DNA of 41,809 nucleotides. Source: an uncultured Dysgonomonas sp. GTDB lineage: Bacteria; Bacteroidota; Bacteroidia; Bacteroidales; Dysgonomonadaceae. A model generated the notes under the pieces. It saw only the letters and a list, made by a program, of their open reading frames with translations, searched no databases and had not been told where the DNA came from. Each line of letters opens with the position of its first letter. Positions within the stretch are counted from its first letter, which is position 1. Shown piece by piece: positions 33,500 through 41,256 of this stretch. The DNA lies in NCBI GenBank assembly GCA_937995835.1, contig CALKIV010000021.1, forward strand, positions 1 to 41,809, read 5' to 3'. The position numbers were made by a program, and so were the translations under genes.

Positions 33500-35419
33500 A
33501 TGGACAAAAATACAATTATCGGAATCGTCCTGATGATAGCCGTATTCGTTGGATTTACCATCATGAATAAGCCATCCGACGAAGAAATTGCAAAGCAAAA
33601 AGAGCAAGCTAGAAGAGATTCTATCACTTACGCTAGAAATTTAGAAGAGTCTGCTAAATTCTCCGAACCAAATACGAAAATCACTGAAGGCGAGAAAAAG
33701 ATAGCACAAGCAGATGATTTTTTCACTGTTACTGAAGAGAAGGAAGACTCTAGTCTAGTTTTTGATCCACTACTATCGGCAACTGAAGAAGAGAAAATAT
33801 ATACTTTAGAAAATGAAAAGCTAAAGATTGAAATCTCGTCGAAGGGAGGACAAGTTATAAGCACTCAGATTAAAAACTATAAGGCTTATAATAAAACAGA
33901 ACAAACACCTATCGACTCAGTTTTCCTATTCGACAGAGATGCACAAATTTCTCTGATATTGACAAACACTAAAGGGAAACAGTTAAGTACATCGGATCTC
34001 AACTTTCATTCAGTGGGTACAACCAATGAAAGAGAAATCACCATGCGATATGCATATGGAGACAAACAATACGTTGACTTCGTATATATGCTAGATGATT
34101 ACTTCTTAAAATATCACATCCAAATGGTGGGAATGAAAGAAGTTGTTCATCGTGACACTGAAGGTGTTTTCCAATTGGCTTGGAATCAAAAAATGCGTTT
34201 ACTGGAAAAAAGTGCCAAAAATGAGCAACAAAATTCGAGTATAAGGTTTAAGAGAAATACCGGAGATGTAGATGGCTTATCAGAAACAAAAGATGAGGAA
34301 AAAGAAATTTCTGAATCAACTAAATGGCTAGCATTTAAAAATCAGTTTTTTGCATCTGTTCTGATTGCTGATGATAAATTTGAGAATCTAGTGCTAAACT
34401 CTAAGATAACCGAAAGAGATAGCTATCTAAAGTCATATGATGCAATGATTTATATGCCTTCGAAAGTAGACATCAGTAACAATCTGATGAGCGCTGGCAT
34501 GACATTCTATTTCGGCCCATTAGGCTTTAGTCACTTAGCTAGTTTTGATGATGGCAAAGCTGACAATGAAAAGCTTACACTTGACGAACTCGTTCCTCTT
34601 GGGTGGGCTCCACTACGTGTGATCAATAAATATTTTGTAATTCCAGTGTTCAACCTACTTAGTTCGACAGGTATGGGAATAGGAATTGTAATTTTATTAT
34701 TGACCGTCATTGTCAAAATCATCATATCGCCATTGACTTACAAATCGTTTATGTCTTCTGCTAAGATGCGAGTGTTGAAACCTCAAGTGGAAGAGCTAAG
34801 CGCCAAATTTCCTAAACAGGAACAAGCCATGGAAAAGCAACAAGCTGTGATGGCGCTATATAATAAAGCTGGGGCGAATCCAATGGCCGGATGTATTCCT
34901 ATGCTATTGCAAATGCCTGTATTGATTGCATTATTTAGGTTTTTCCCTAATGCAATTGAGCTACGTCAACAAAGCTTTTTATGGGCTAAAGACTTATCAA
35001 CGTATGATGCTATTGTGACTTTCCCTAGTATTCCATTGCTCGGAGATCACTTGAGCTTATTCTGTATTCTGATGACCATCACTAATGTTATCTATGCTAA
35101 GTTTAATATGCAGATGACTAGTACTGGACAAGATCAAATGCCAGGTATGAAATGGATGATGTATCTGATGCCAGTTGCATTCTTGTTTATTTTGAATGAC
35201 TTCCCTTCAGGTCTTACGTACTACTACTTTGTGTCACTGCTAATCACTATTCTATTGACATTGCTATTCCGTTTCTTTGTAGACGAAGAAAAAGTATTGG
35301 CAAAGCTAGAAGCTAATAAGGCAAAACCTAAAAAGAAATCTGGTTTTATGGCTCGTTTGGAAGAAGCACAACGCATGCAACAACAACAAATGAAGCAACA
35401 AAACAAGAAGAAAAGATAA
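33500..35419 (+). CDS. yidC: Membrane protein insertase YidC
   Basis: YidC (639 aa) inserts and folds inner-membrane proteins with or without SecYEG. It has an N-terminal helix (5-23), a long periplasmic P1 domain (about 60-350) as in Gram-negative members, and the five-helix core from about 385 (YFVIPVFNLLSSTGMGIGIV; KMRVLKPQVEEL; CIPMLLQMPVLIALFRFF near 468). The C-terminal tail is strongly basic and Gln-rich (KAKPKKKSG..., QQQQMKQQNKKKR), a ribosome-contacting feature in some bacteria. It is paired with pyrG and ended by a terminator. Confidence 0.97.
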   Translation: MDKNTIIGIVLMIAVFVGFTIMNKPSDEEIAKQKEQARRDSITYARNLEESAKFSEPNTKITEGEKKIAQADDFFTVTEEKEDSSLVFDPLLSATEEEKIYTLENEKLKIEISSKGGQVISTQIKNYKAYNKTEQTPIDSVFLFDRDAQISLILTNTKGKQLSTSDLNFHSVGTTNEREITMRYAYGDKQYVDFVYMLDDYFLKYHIQMVGMKEVVHRDTEGVFQLAWNQKMRLLEKSAKNEQQNSSIRFKRNTGDVDGLSETKDEEKEISESTKWLAFKNQFFASVLIADDKFENLVLNSKITERDSYLKSYDAMIYMPSKVDISNNLMSAGMTFYFGPLGFSHLASFDDGKADNEKLTLDELVPLGWAPLRVINKYFVIPVFNLLSSTGMGIGIVILLLTVIVKIIISPLTYKSFMSSAKMRVLKPQVEELSAKFPKQEQAMEKQQAVMALYNKAGANPMAGCIPMLLQMPVLIALFRFFPNAIELRQQSFLWAKDLSTYDAIVTFPSIPLLGDHLSLFCILMTITNVIYAKFNMQMTSTGQDQMPGMKWMMYLMPVAFLFILNDFPSGLTYYYFVSLLITILLTLLFRFFVDEEKVLAKLEANKAKPKKKSGFMARLEEAQRMQQQQMKQQNKKKR

Positions 35420-35450
35420 GAAATAATACATTTTTGAAGTTATTTCTCCT

Positions 35451-35490
35451 AAAAGGTTAGTATATTTAAGATATGCTAACCTTTTATATA
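35451..35490 (+). terminator. Terminator after yidC
   Basis: A 15-bp stem with one G-T pair (35451-35465 with 35471-35485, loop TTAAG) whose 3' arm ends in CTTTT, followed by ATATAA. Confidence 0.75.
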
Positions 35491-35546
35491 AGGTCAACAT
35501 TGGTCCAACAGTTCAATATTATTCTTTAACTAAAATCATTATTATT

Positions 35547-36119
35547 ATGACAGCAAGTATAGTAGAAGCAAAACAAAAGATTAAGTATTGGTGGATATCT
35601 GTGATAGCTGGTCTTTTAGCTATTGCAGTTGGAGTGCTGAGCTCATTGGAGCCCATTGTTACCATAGGAATATTGACAGTTTTCTTCATTGCAAACTTTT
35701 TGATTTCTGGTATTATTGACATCATATTTGCCATAGCAAATAGAAATAAATCATCTGAGTGGGGATGGACTCTTGCTGGTGGCTTGGTGAACTTGCTGTT
35801 CGCAGCTATTCTTTTGGCATTACCAATAGCAAATATGACCATCTTTATTTTTTATGTAGCTTTTTATATAATGCTACAGTCGTTTATGCAAATTTGGGCA
35901 GCTTTTTCACTGAAACGCTACAGACTTAAAAGTTGGAGAATGTTCTTAGCTTTAGGTATAGCAGGTTTAATACTATCACTCATTATGATCTTCCAAATAG
36001 AAGTTGCCATTTCATTTATCACCATTATATTCTCTGCTTCGCTCATCTGCTATGGGCTATTTAGGCTTCTTTATGGCTTAAGACAGAGGAAACTAAAGGG
36101 ACTCATAGAAGAATTATAA
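35547..36119 (+). CDS. HdeD-like (DUF308) membrane protein
   Basis: This 190-residue protein has six hydrophobic helices in three pairs (roughly 14-34, 37-63, 72-93, 97-119, 132-150, 153-176) with short basic loops, the layout of the HdeD/DUF308 family. E. coli HdeD is linked to acid resistance at high cell density. Here the role is inferred from family only. It is followed after 27 bases by an OprP-like porin gene, which suggests one envelope-related transcript. Confidence 0.8.
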   Translation: MTASIVEAKQKIKYWWISVIAGLLAIAVGVLSSLEPIVTIGILTVFFIANFLISGIIDIIFAIANRNKSSEWGWTLAGGLVNLLFAAILLALPIANMTIFIFYVAFYIMLQSFMQIWAAFSLKRYRLKSWRMFLALGIAGLILSLIMIFQIEVAISFITIIFSASLICYGLFRLLYGLRQRKLKGLIEEL

Positions 36120-36146
36120 AATTCAAAATCTTTTTACTTAATAAAC

Positions 36147-37298
36147 ATGTTCGAAAAAATTCTTGTACTACACTTTATCCTTTTTTTAGCATTAAGCTTA
36201 AACTCTCAAAATTCAGATAATAAACTAGTAGAAAAACTTGTTGAAAAGGGTGTTCTATCTAAAGAAGAGGCGAAGGACATCATCAGCGATATGGCTGAAG
36301 AGGACGACAAAAAAATATCAACCAAAGATTGGGAGAGTATTAAGAGTCTGGTAAACAATAAATACTTACAATTGGGGGGGTACTCGCAACTTTTATACAC
36401 CTATAGCAATACGCAAGAGAACAAGCATGAAGGTGATGTAAGAAATGTTTTCTTATCCATAAAAGGAGAGCCTGTCAAAAATGTAAAATATCTAGTTTTT
36501 GCAAATTTAAGAAATCCCTCATTGACTGAATATTATGTAGACTGGACTCCTTTAGAGGAGTTGCAATTTAGAGTCGGTCAGCAGAAAGTACCACTTTCGA
36601 TTGAAAATCAGCTATCTCTGTCTGCTGTCGAATTTATTCAAAATGGTAGATCGGTCAACTACCTAGTGGGTGGCGGCAAGGATGTCATCACTCTTTACAA
36701 CGGAAAATCAAGCGGCGGCCGTGATATGGGAGTTAAAGCCTATGGAAAATTGTTGAAGCTAAAGAATCATTCATTTATCGAATATGATCTAGGAATTTAT
36801 CAAGGATCAGGGATAAATAAAAGTTCTCCTAGAAGCAATAAAGATTTTATAACTAACATCTTACTATCTCCCTTCCAAGGATTTCGCATCGGAGGAGGAG
36901 TACAATTTGGAGAAACAAAATATCAGATGCCACAAGAATCTATACCAACAATCCATGGACGAAATAGATGGATCATCAGCTCAGACTTTAGGCATGATAC
37001 CTTCTATGCACGAGCTGAATGGATAAAGGGTAATGATGGCAATATCAAAAAAGAAGGGATGTACGGAATGTGTAGTTGGAGTTTTGTCCCAGACAAATGG
37101 GTGTTATTGGGAAAAGTAGATTACTATAACAATAATACAAAAGAAGGATTGAAAGTGATGGACTACTCCACGGGAGTAAACTTTCTTTTGAGCAAAGCTT
37201 GCAGATTGCAAGCAAATTATACTTATTCTGACTTCAACAAAAAATGGGGAGATAAAAATTCTCATCTCGTAGAAGCTCAATTCCAGATTATCTACTAA
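36147..37298 (+). CDS. OprO/OprP-like porin, copy 1
   Basis: This 383-residue outer-membrane protein has a signal peptide (1-20), a short charged helix (25-53; LVEKLVEKGVLSKEEAKDII) that would form a periplasmic coiled coil, then a 16- to 18-strand-type beta-barrel from about residue 72 (KYLQLGGYSQLLYTYS) to the final aromatic residue (QFQIIY). Its GxQKVPLSIENQ and GRDMGVKAYG segments match the phosphate-selective porin family. Substrate specificity cannot be told. It is very similar in layout to the next gene and clearly a paralogue. Confidence 0.82.
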   Translation: MFEKILVLHFILFLALSLNSQNSDNKLVEKLVEKGVLSKEEAKDIISDMAEEDDKKISTKDWESIKSLVNNKYLQLGGYSQLLYTYSNTQENKHEGDVRNVFLSIKGEPVKNVKYLVFANLRNPSLTEYYVDWTPLEELQFRVGQQKVPLSIENQLSLSAVEFIQNGRSVNYLVGGGKDVITLYNGKSSGGRDMGVKAYGKLLKLKNHSFIEYDLGIYQGSGINKSSPRSNKDFITNILLSPFQGFRIGGGVQFGETKYQMPQESIPTIHGRNRWIISSDFRHDTFYARAEWIKGNDGNIKKEGMYGMCSWSFVPDKWVLLGKVDYYNNNTKEGLKVMDYSTGVNFLLSKACRLQANYTYSDFNKKWGDKNSHLVEAQFQIIY

Positions 37299-37328
37299 TC
37301 CTAAGAAACCCTCATTAGTGAAATTATA

Positions 37329-37374
37329 TATAGCAATAAAGCCAATGGTATGTGATATTGGATTTATTGCTATA
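37329..37374 (+). terminator. Hairpin between the two porin genes
   Basis: A 12-bp outer stem (37329-37340 with 37363-37374) plus a 5-bp inner stem (CCAAT/ATTGG) is followed by CTTTTG. It overlaps the promoter box of the next gene, so terminator and promoter are packed together. Confidence 0.65.
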
Positions 37375-37380
37375 CTTTTG
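37373..37380 (+). promoter_or_regulatory. -7 promoter box for the second porin gene
   Basis: TACTTTTG fits TAnnTTTG, starts inside the end of the preceding hairpin and lies 51 bases before the ATG. The leader contains a small hairpin (37403-37421). Confidence 0.45.
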
Positions 37381-37402
37381 TCATAAACAGATATAATAAA
37401 AG

Positions 37403-37421
37403 AGGCTTCATAGAGAAGCCT
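37403..37421 (+). repeat. Leader hairpin before the second porin gene
   Basis: AGGCTTC (37403-37409) pairs with GAAGCCT (37415-37421) around a 5-base loop, ending 10 bases before the start codon, where it could mask ribosome loading. Confidence 0.55.
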
Positions 37422-37431
37422 AAATAAGATC

Positions 37432-38577
37432 ATGATTAGATATCTACTTATTCTCATAACAGTTATTTTTTCAACTCAACTCCTTGCTCAAAACGACAAT
37501 CAACTTCTATTGAAAAAGCTAGTAGAAAAAGAAATTCTCACTAGCGAAGAAGCAGAAGAGATAGCACAGGAAACAAAGAAGGAGCAAGTATCTCAAGACA
37601 AAAATTTCACAGAGAAAGTCAACTCGATACTTAATCCGAAGCCATATCTTCAACTTGGAGGCTATGCCCTACTCCATCAATCATACAGCAACACTAGAGA
37701 TGTCAAAAATCAGTCTGCCATCCGATTTGCCTTTCTCTCAATGAAAGGAGAACCGATCAAAAATTTAAACTACTTCATTCTTTTTAGTATTAGGCATGCA
37801 GAACTCACAGAATGCAACGTGAGTTGGAAACTACACGACGCATTACAGTTTAAGGCCGGAATGCAAAAAACGTTGATTGCTCTTGAGAATCAAATATCAC
37901 TAGTCAACTTAGAGTTTATACAAAATGCCAAAATGATGGACTATCTCATTGGAGGAGGCTATGATGCTATTGGTATTCAAAACGGTAAACACAACTCTGG
38001 ACGTGATATTGGAGTCAAAATGTTTGGAGAGCTTTTTAAGCAAAACAATCATTCACTCATAGAATATGCTATAGGGATGTATCAAGGAAGCGGTATCAAT
38101 ACTCCTGCACAAAGAAGTGACAAAGACTTTGCAGCTAATGTATTAATCTCTCCAATCGAAGGCTTTAGAATAGGTGGCGGAGTATATCTAGGAGAAGCTG
38201 TATATGGTATAGAAGGCAAATTACCTAAGCAAGCTCATGTAAGGAATAGGTGGATTGCAAGTTCAGACTTAAAAAAAGATAAAGTTTCAGCTAGAGTAGA
38301 ATATGCGTATGCTAACGATGCTGGAGTAAATAAAGAGGGATGCTATGGTGTATGTTCGTGGAGATTCCATCCGAAATTAGACTTACTAGCCAAATTAGAA
38401 TATTACAACGATGACAAAACAGTGGGGCGAGAATTTATGGACTACGGTACTGGACTTAACTTTTGGTTTGCCAAAATGTGTCGCATTCAAGCCAATTATA
38501 CATATACTGATTTCTCTAAAGTTTGGGGACAAAAGAATTCACATTTAGTAGAAGCTCAATTACAAATAGTATTTTAA
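37432..38577 (+). CDS. OprO/OprP-like porin, copy 2
   Basis: This 381-residue outer-membrane protein has a signal peptide (1-20, ending LLAQ), a charged helical segment (25-50; LLKKLVEKEILTSEEAEEIA) and a beta-barrel ending in QLQIVF. It aligns with copy 1 along its whole length (LVEK..LTSEEA, YLQLGGYALLHQSYSNT, FIQNAKMMDYLIGGG, SGRDIGVKMFGELFKQNNHS, YQGSGIN, GFRIGGGV, NSHLVEAQ). The most variable parts are the mid-barrel loops, as expected for diverging channels. It has its own promoter, unlike copy 1, which follows the HdeD-like gene. Confidence 0.82.
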   Translation: MIRYLLILITVIFSTQLLAQNDNQLLLKKLVEKEILTSEEAEEIAQETKKEQVSQDKNFTEKVNSILNPKPYLQLGGYALLHQSYSNTRDVKNQSAIRFAFLSMKGEPIKNLNYFILFSIRHAELTECNVSWKLHDALQFKAGMQKTLIALENQISLVNLEFIQNAKMMDYLIGGGYDAIGIQNGKHNSGRDIGVKMFGELFKQNNHSLIEYAIGMYQGSGINTPAQRSDKDFAANVLISPIEGFRIGGGVYLGEAVYGIEGKLPKQAHVRNRWIASSDLKKDKVSARVEYAYANDAGVNKEGCYGVCSWRFHPKLDLLAKLEYYNDDKTVGREFMDYGTGLNFWFAKMCRIQANYTYTDFSKVWGQKNSHLVEAQLQIVF

Positions 38578-38618
38578 GCCCTGATCGATAAAAAAGATAG
38601 AATAAGATCAAGAGTTTG

Positions 38619-38626
38619 TATCTTTG
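38619..38626 (+). promoter_or_regulatory. -7 promoter box for mnmE
   Basis: TATCTTTG lies 20 bases before the mnmE ATG. No good -33 was found. Confidence 0.5.
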
Positions 38627-38646
38627 TTACATAAAAGACTACAGTT

Positions 38647-40038
38647 ATGGCAAACAATAATATAATAGCAGCAATATCAACACCTCCCGGAATTGGTGGT
38701 ATTGCTGTAATAAGACTATCCGGAGCAGGATGTATAAAGCTAGTAGATCATGTTTTTGAATCGCCTAGTGGCAAAAAGCTTGCTGATCAAAAAGCTAACA
38801 CCGTACACTTTGGAAGCATCAAAAAAGATGGTACTATCATAGACGAAGTGCTTGTTACAGTATTTCACTCACCTCATTCATTTACTGGTGAAGATAGTAT
38901 AGAGATTTCTTGCCATGGTTCTATTTTTATTCAGCAAAACATACTTCAACTGCTATTGAATACGGGAGCATCATTGGCCAAGGCTGGAGAGTTTACTCAA
39001 CGTGCTTTTCTGAATGGCAAAATGGATCTTTCGCAAGCCGAATCTGTGGCTGATCTGATAGCTTCTACATCTGCCGCAACACATCGCTTGGCCATGAATC
39101 AGATGAGAGGAGGATTTAGCAAAAAACTAAATGAGCTAAGAGTACAATTGTTGAATTTCGCTTCTTTGATAGAGTTGGAACTCGACTTTTCAGAAGAAGA
39201 TGTAGAATTTGCAGACCGAAGTAATTTATTGAAGTTGGCCAGTGAAGTACAGAAACACATTTCAAAATTAACCGATTCATTCAGCATAGGTAATGTCATC
39301 AAAGAAGGAATTCCTGTAGCTATTATTGGAGAAACGAATGCCGGAAAATCGACATTACTGAACCTGCTATTAAATGAAGAAAAAGCTATCGTATCGAACA
39401 TACATGGTACCACTAGAGATGTAATAGAAGATACGATCGTTTTCAACGGTATAACGTTTCGTTTAATAGATACTGCAGGAATCAGAGAGACTAAAGATGC
39501 CATAGAAACAATTGGAATAGAACGTACCTTTCAAAAGATAGAGGAAGCTTCTATTGTCTTGTGGGTCATAGATGCAAAATCATCAACAGAGCACATAGAA
39601 GAATTAGCCAACCAGATATTACCACTAGCCAAAGACAAAAAGATCATATTGGTTTTCAACAAAATAGACATAATAACGACAGATGATCTACAAGCTCTAC
39701 AACAGATATTGAACGATAAGATAGAAGATCGACTTTTCATTTCTGCCAAAAGAGAACTAGGTACAAATGAACTAGAAGATAAGCTAGTGGAGCTCGCAAA
39801 TATTCCACAAATAGGAGAACAGGATATTATTGTAACTAATCTTCGCCATTATGAGGCTCTTCAAAATGCTCTCACAGCTATTCTAAGAGTTTCTTTCGGC
39901 TTAGAGCATGAAACTCCAACCGATTTCATAGCACAAGATATACGTGAGTGCCTACACTATATCGGCGAAATAACAGGAGACATTTCCACAGATGAGATAT
40001 TGGGAAATATTTTTAGCAAGTTTTGTATCGGCAAATAA
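38647..40038 (+). CDS. mnmE: tRNA modification GTPase MnmE
   Basis: MnmE (463 aa), with MnmG, installs the carboxymethylaminomethyl or related group at the wobble uridine of certain tRNAs. The N-terminal folate-binding domain (about 1-120; STPPGIGGIAVIRLSG), the central helical domain and the inserted G domain are all present. The G domain has GETNAGKS (228-235), GTTRD (254-258), DTAG (275-278) and NKID. The protein ends in the essential CIGK motif (460-463). It is a single-gene unit with its own promoter and terminator, and the last core gene before the putative integrated element. Confidence 0.97.
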   Translation: MANNNIIAAISTPPGIGGIAVIRLSGAGCIKLVDHVFESPSGKKLADQKANTVHFGSIKKDGTIIDEVLVTVFHSPHSFTGEDSIEISCHGSIFIQQNILQLLLNTGASLAKAGEFTQRAFLNGKMDLSQAESVADLIASTSAATHRLAMNQMRGGFSKKLNELRVQLLNFASLIELELDFSEEDVEFADRSNLLKLASEVQKHISKLTDSFSIGNVIKEGIPVAIIGETNAGKSTLLNLLLNEEKAIVSNIHGTTRDVIEDTIVFNGITFRLIDTAGIRETKDAIETIGIERTFQKIEEASIVLWVIDAKSSTEHIEELANQILPLAKDKKIILVFNKIDIITTDDLQALQQILNDKIEDRLFISAKRELGTNELEDKLVELANIPQIGEQDIIVTNLRHYEALQNALTAILRVSFGLEHETPTDFIAQDIRECLHYIGEITGDISTDEILGNIFSKFCIGK

Positions 40039-40079
40039 TAACTAATCAGCATTAATCGAAAATAATTATCAAACATCAG

Positions 40080-40110
40080 AAAGCCACTATTTTATAGTGG
40101 CTTTTCTTTT
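40080..40110 (+). terminator. Terminator after mnmE
   Basis: An 11-bp perfect stem (40080-40090 with 40094-40104, loop TTT) is followed by TCTTTT. Confidence 0.9.
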
Positions 40111-40162
40111 GCCTTGCTCTATCTTTGTCTATCAATAACAATGGTTGTTTTGATGAATTTTG

Positions 40163-40206
40163 ACGCATTCTTGTACCGAATAGTTAAAATCTAGAATTTA
40201 CGCATT
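40163..40206. repeat. Direct repeat ACGCATT upstream of the HTH gene
   Basis: ACGCATT occurs at 40163-40169 and 40200-40206, 37 bases apart, just before the promoter. It could be a regulator or recombinase arm site; a chance match cannot be excluded. Confidence 0.3.
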
Positions 40207-40234
40207 GTTTTAATACCAAGATTATATACATTTG
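40205..40234 (+). promoter_or_regulatory. Promoter of the HTH-integrase unit
   Basis: TTG (40205-40207), a 19-base spacer and TACATTTG (40227-40234) give the best match to the full Bacteroides promoter in this window. Confidence 0.65.
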
Positions 40235-40237
40235 CAA

Positions 40238-40254
40238 CACCATGCAACATGGTG
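40238..40254 (+). promoter_or_regulatory. Palindrome at the transcription start (possible operator)
   Basis: CACCATG (40238-40244) and CATGGTG (40248-40254) form a perfect inverted repeat around CAA, directly after the -7 box and so covering the expected start point. It could be an operator for the HTH protein encoded downstream, or a 5' mRNA hairpin. Confidence 0.55.
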
Positions 40255-40295
40255 ATGCATGAAGCAACAAAAAATGGGCGAAACAAGGAAATAAT

Positions 40296-41255
40296 ATGTC
40301 TGTAAAAAGAGAAATAATTAAACTATGTGAGCATTGTGGTAATACTTTTACTGCACAAAGGACAACGACTCGATTTTGTTCACACCAATGCAACTCTAGA
40401 TCTTACAAACAACGTAAGAAAGAAGAGTTGAATACTTCTTCAGCTTCAAACAGAAGTTTCAAAATAGTTGGAATTAATTATTCGACCATGCAAGAGATGG
40501 AACGCTTGAGTGCTGAGTATGAAAAAATAGAGCATAAGGAATTTCTATCAGTTATAGAAACAGCTTTTCTACTTAGTGTGGAACGCACTACTATTTATCG
40601 ATATTTGAAAAGAGGAAGATTGAAAGCTGTACAGATGGATGGTAAAACTTTTATTCGCCGTTCCGATATTGATGCTATGTTTGACAATGCCCAAGAATAT
40701 GAATCGAAAGCTAAACCGAGTGTGGAGCAGAAACCCTTAACTGAGTTTTACACTGTAGAGGAAATCAAAGAGAAGTATGACATCAAAGAATCTTGGTTGT
40801 ATAAAATTATTAGAGAGAATGAAATTCCTAAAACATTGATAAGAGGCAAGTCCTACATCAGTAGATCACACGTTGATAAATATTTTGAGAAAGCTGGTTA
40901 TAACGAACATCAAGATATTGAGGAATGGTATTCAGTAGAGGACATTATGCAAAAATATGGATTGACAACAAATGCAATTTACAGTTTTGTTTCCGAAAAT
41001 CAGATTCCCAAGAAACGAGATGGACGCAAGACACTCTACTCTAAACATGACTTTGAGGTTGCTAAAGGTTATGCTGAACCAGTGCAAGAGGAATATTATT
41101 CAGTGCAAGAAGCGATGCAAAAGTTCGATCTCACTCGTGATGCTCTCTATCATTATATCAAATATCACAATATCACGAAAGTGAAAGAAGGGCGATATAT
41201 AAAGATATCAAAAACAGAATTAGACAATTTATTCAACCCTCAAATAACACAATAA
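40296..41255 (+). CDS. Zinc-finger protein with four tandem excisionase-like HTH units
   Basis: This 319-residue protein begins with a small zinc-finger module (C11, C14, C28, C32; CEHCGNTF and FCSHQC). Four related units follow at about 83-130, 151-198, 211-258 and 267-314. Each has the pattern (Y/F)(T/S)V-x-E-x-(I/A), a turn, (A/L)-(I/L)-Y-x-(Y/F/I) and then a basic strand (for example RGKSYISRSHVDKYF). This is the MerR/excisionase-type HTH_17 fold repeated four times; the last three are closest to each other. No catalytic domain is present. The stop is one base before the integrase ATG, so the two are translated together. A role as excisionase or directionality factor, or as element regulator, is inferred. 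Confidence 0.75.
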   Translation: MSVKREIIKLCEHCGNTFTAQRTTTRFCSHQCNSRSYKQRKKEELNTSSASNRSFKIVGINYSTMQEMERLSAEYEKIEHKEFLSVIETAFLLSVERTTIYRYLKRGRLKAVQMDGKTFIRRSDIDAMFDNAQEYESKAKPSVEQKPLTEFYTVEEIKEKYDIKESWLYKIIRENEIPKTLIRGKSYISRSHVDKYFEKAGYNEHQDIEEWYSVEDIMQKYGLTTNAIYSFVSENQIPKKRDGRKTLYSKHDFEVAKGYAEPVQEEYYSVQEAMQKFDLTRDALYHYIKYHNITKVKEGRYIKISKTELDNLFNPQITQ

Positions 41256-41256
41256 T

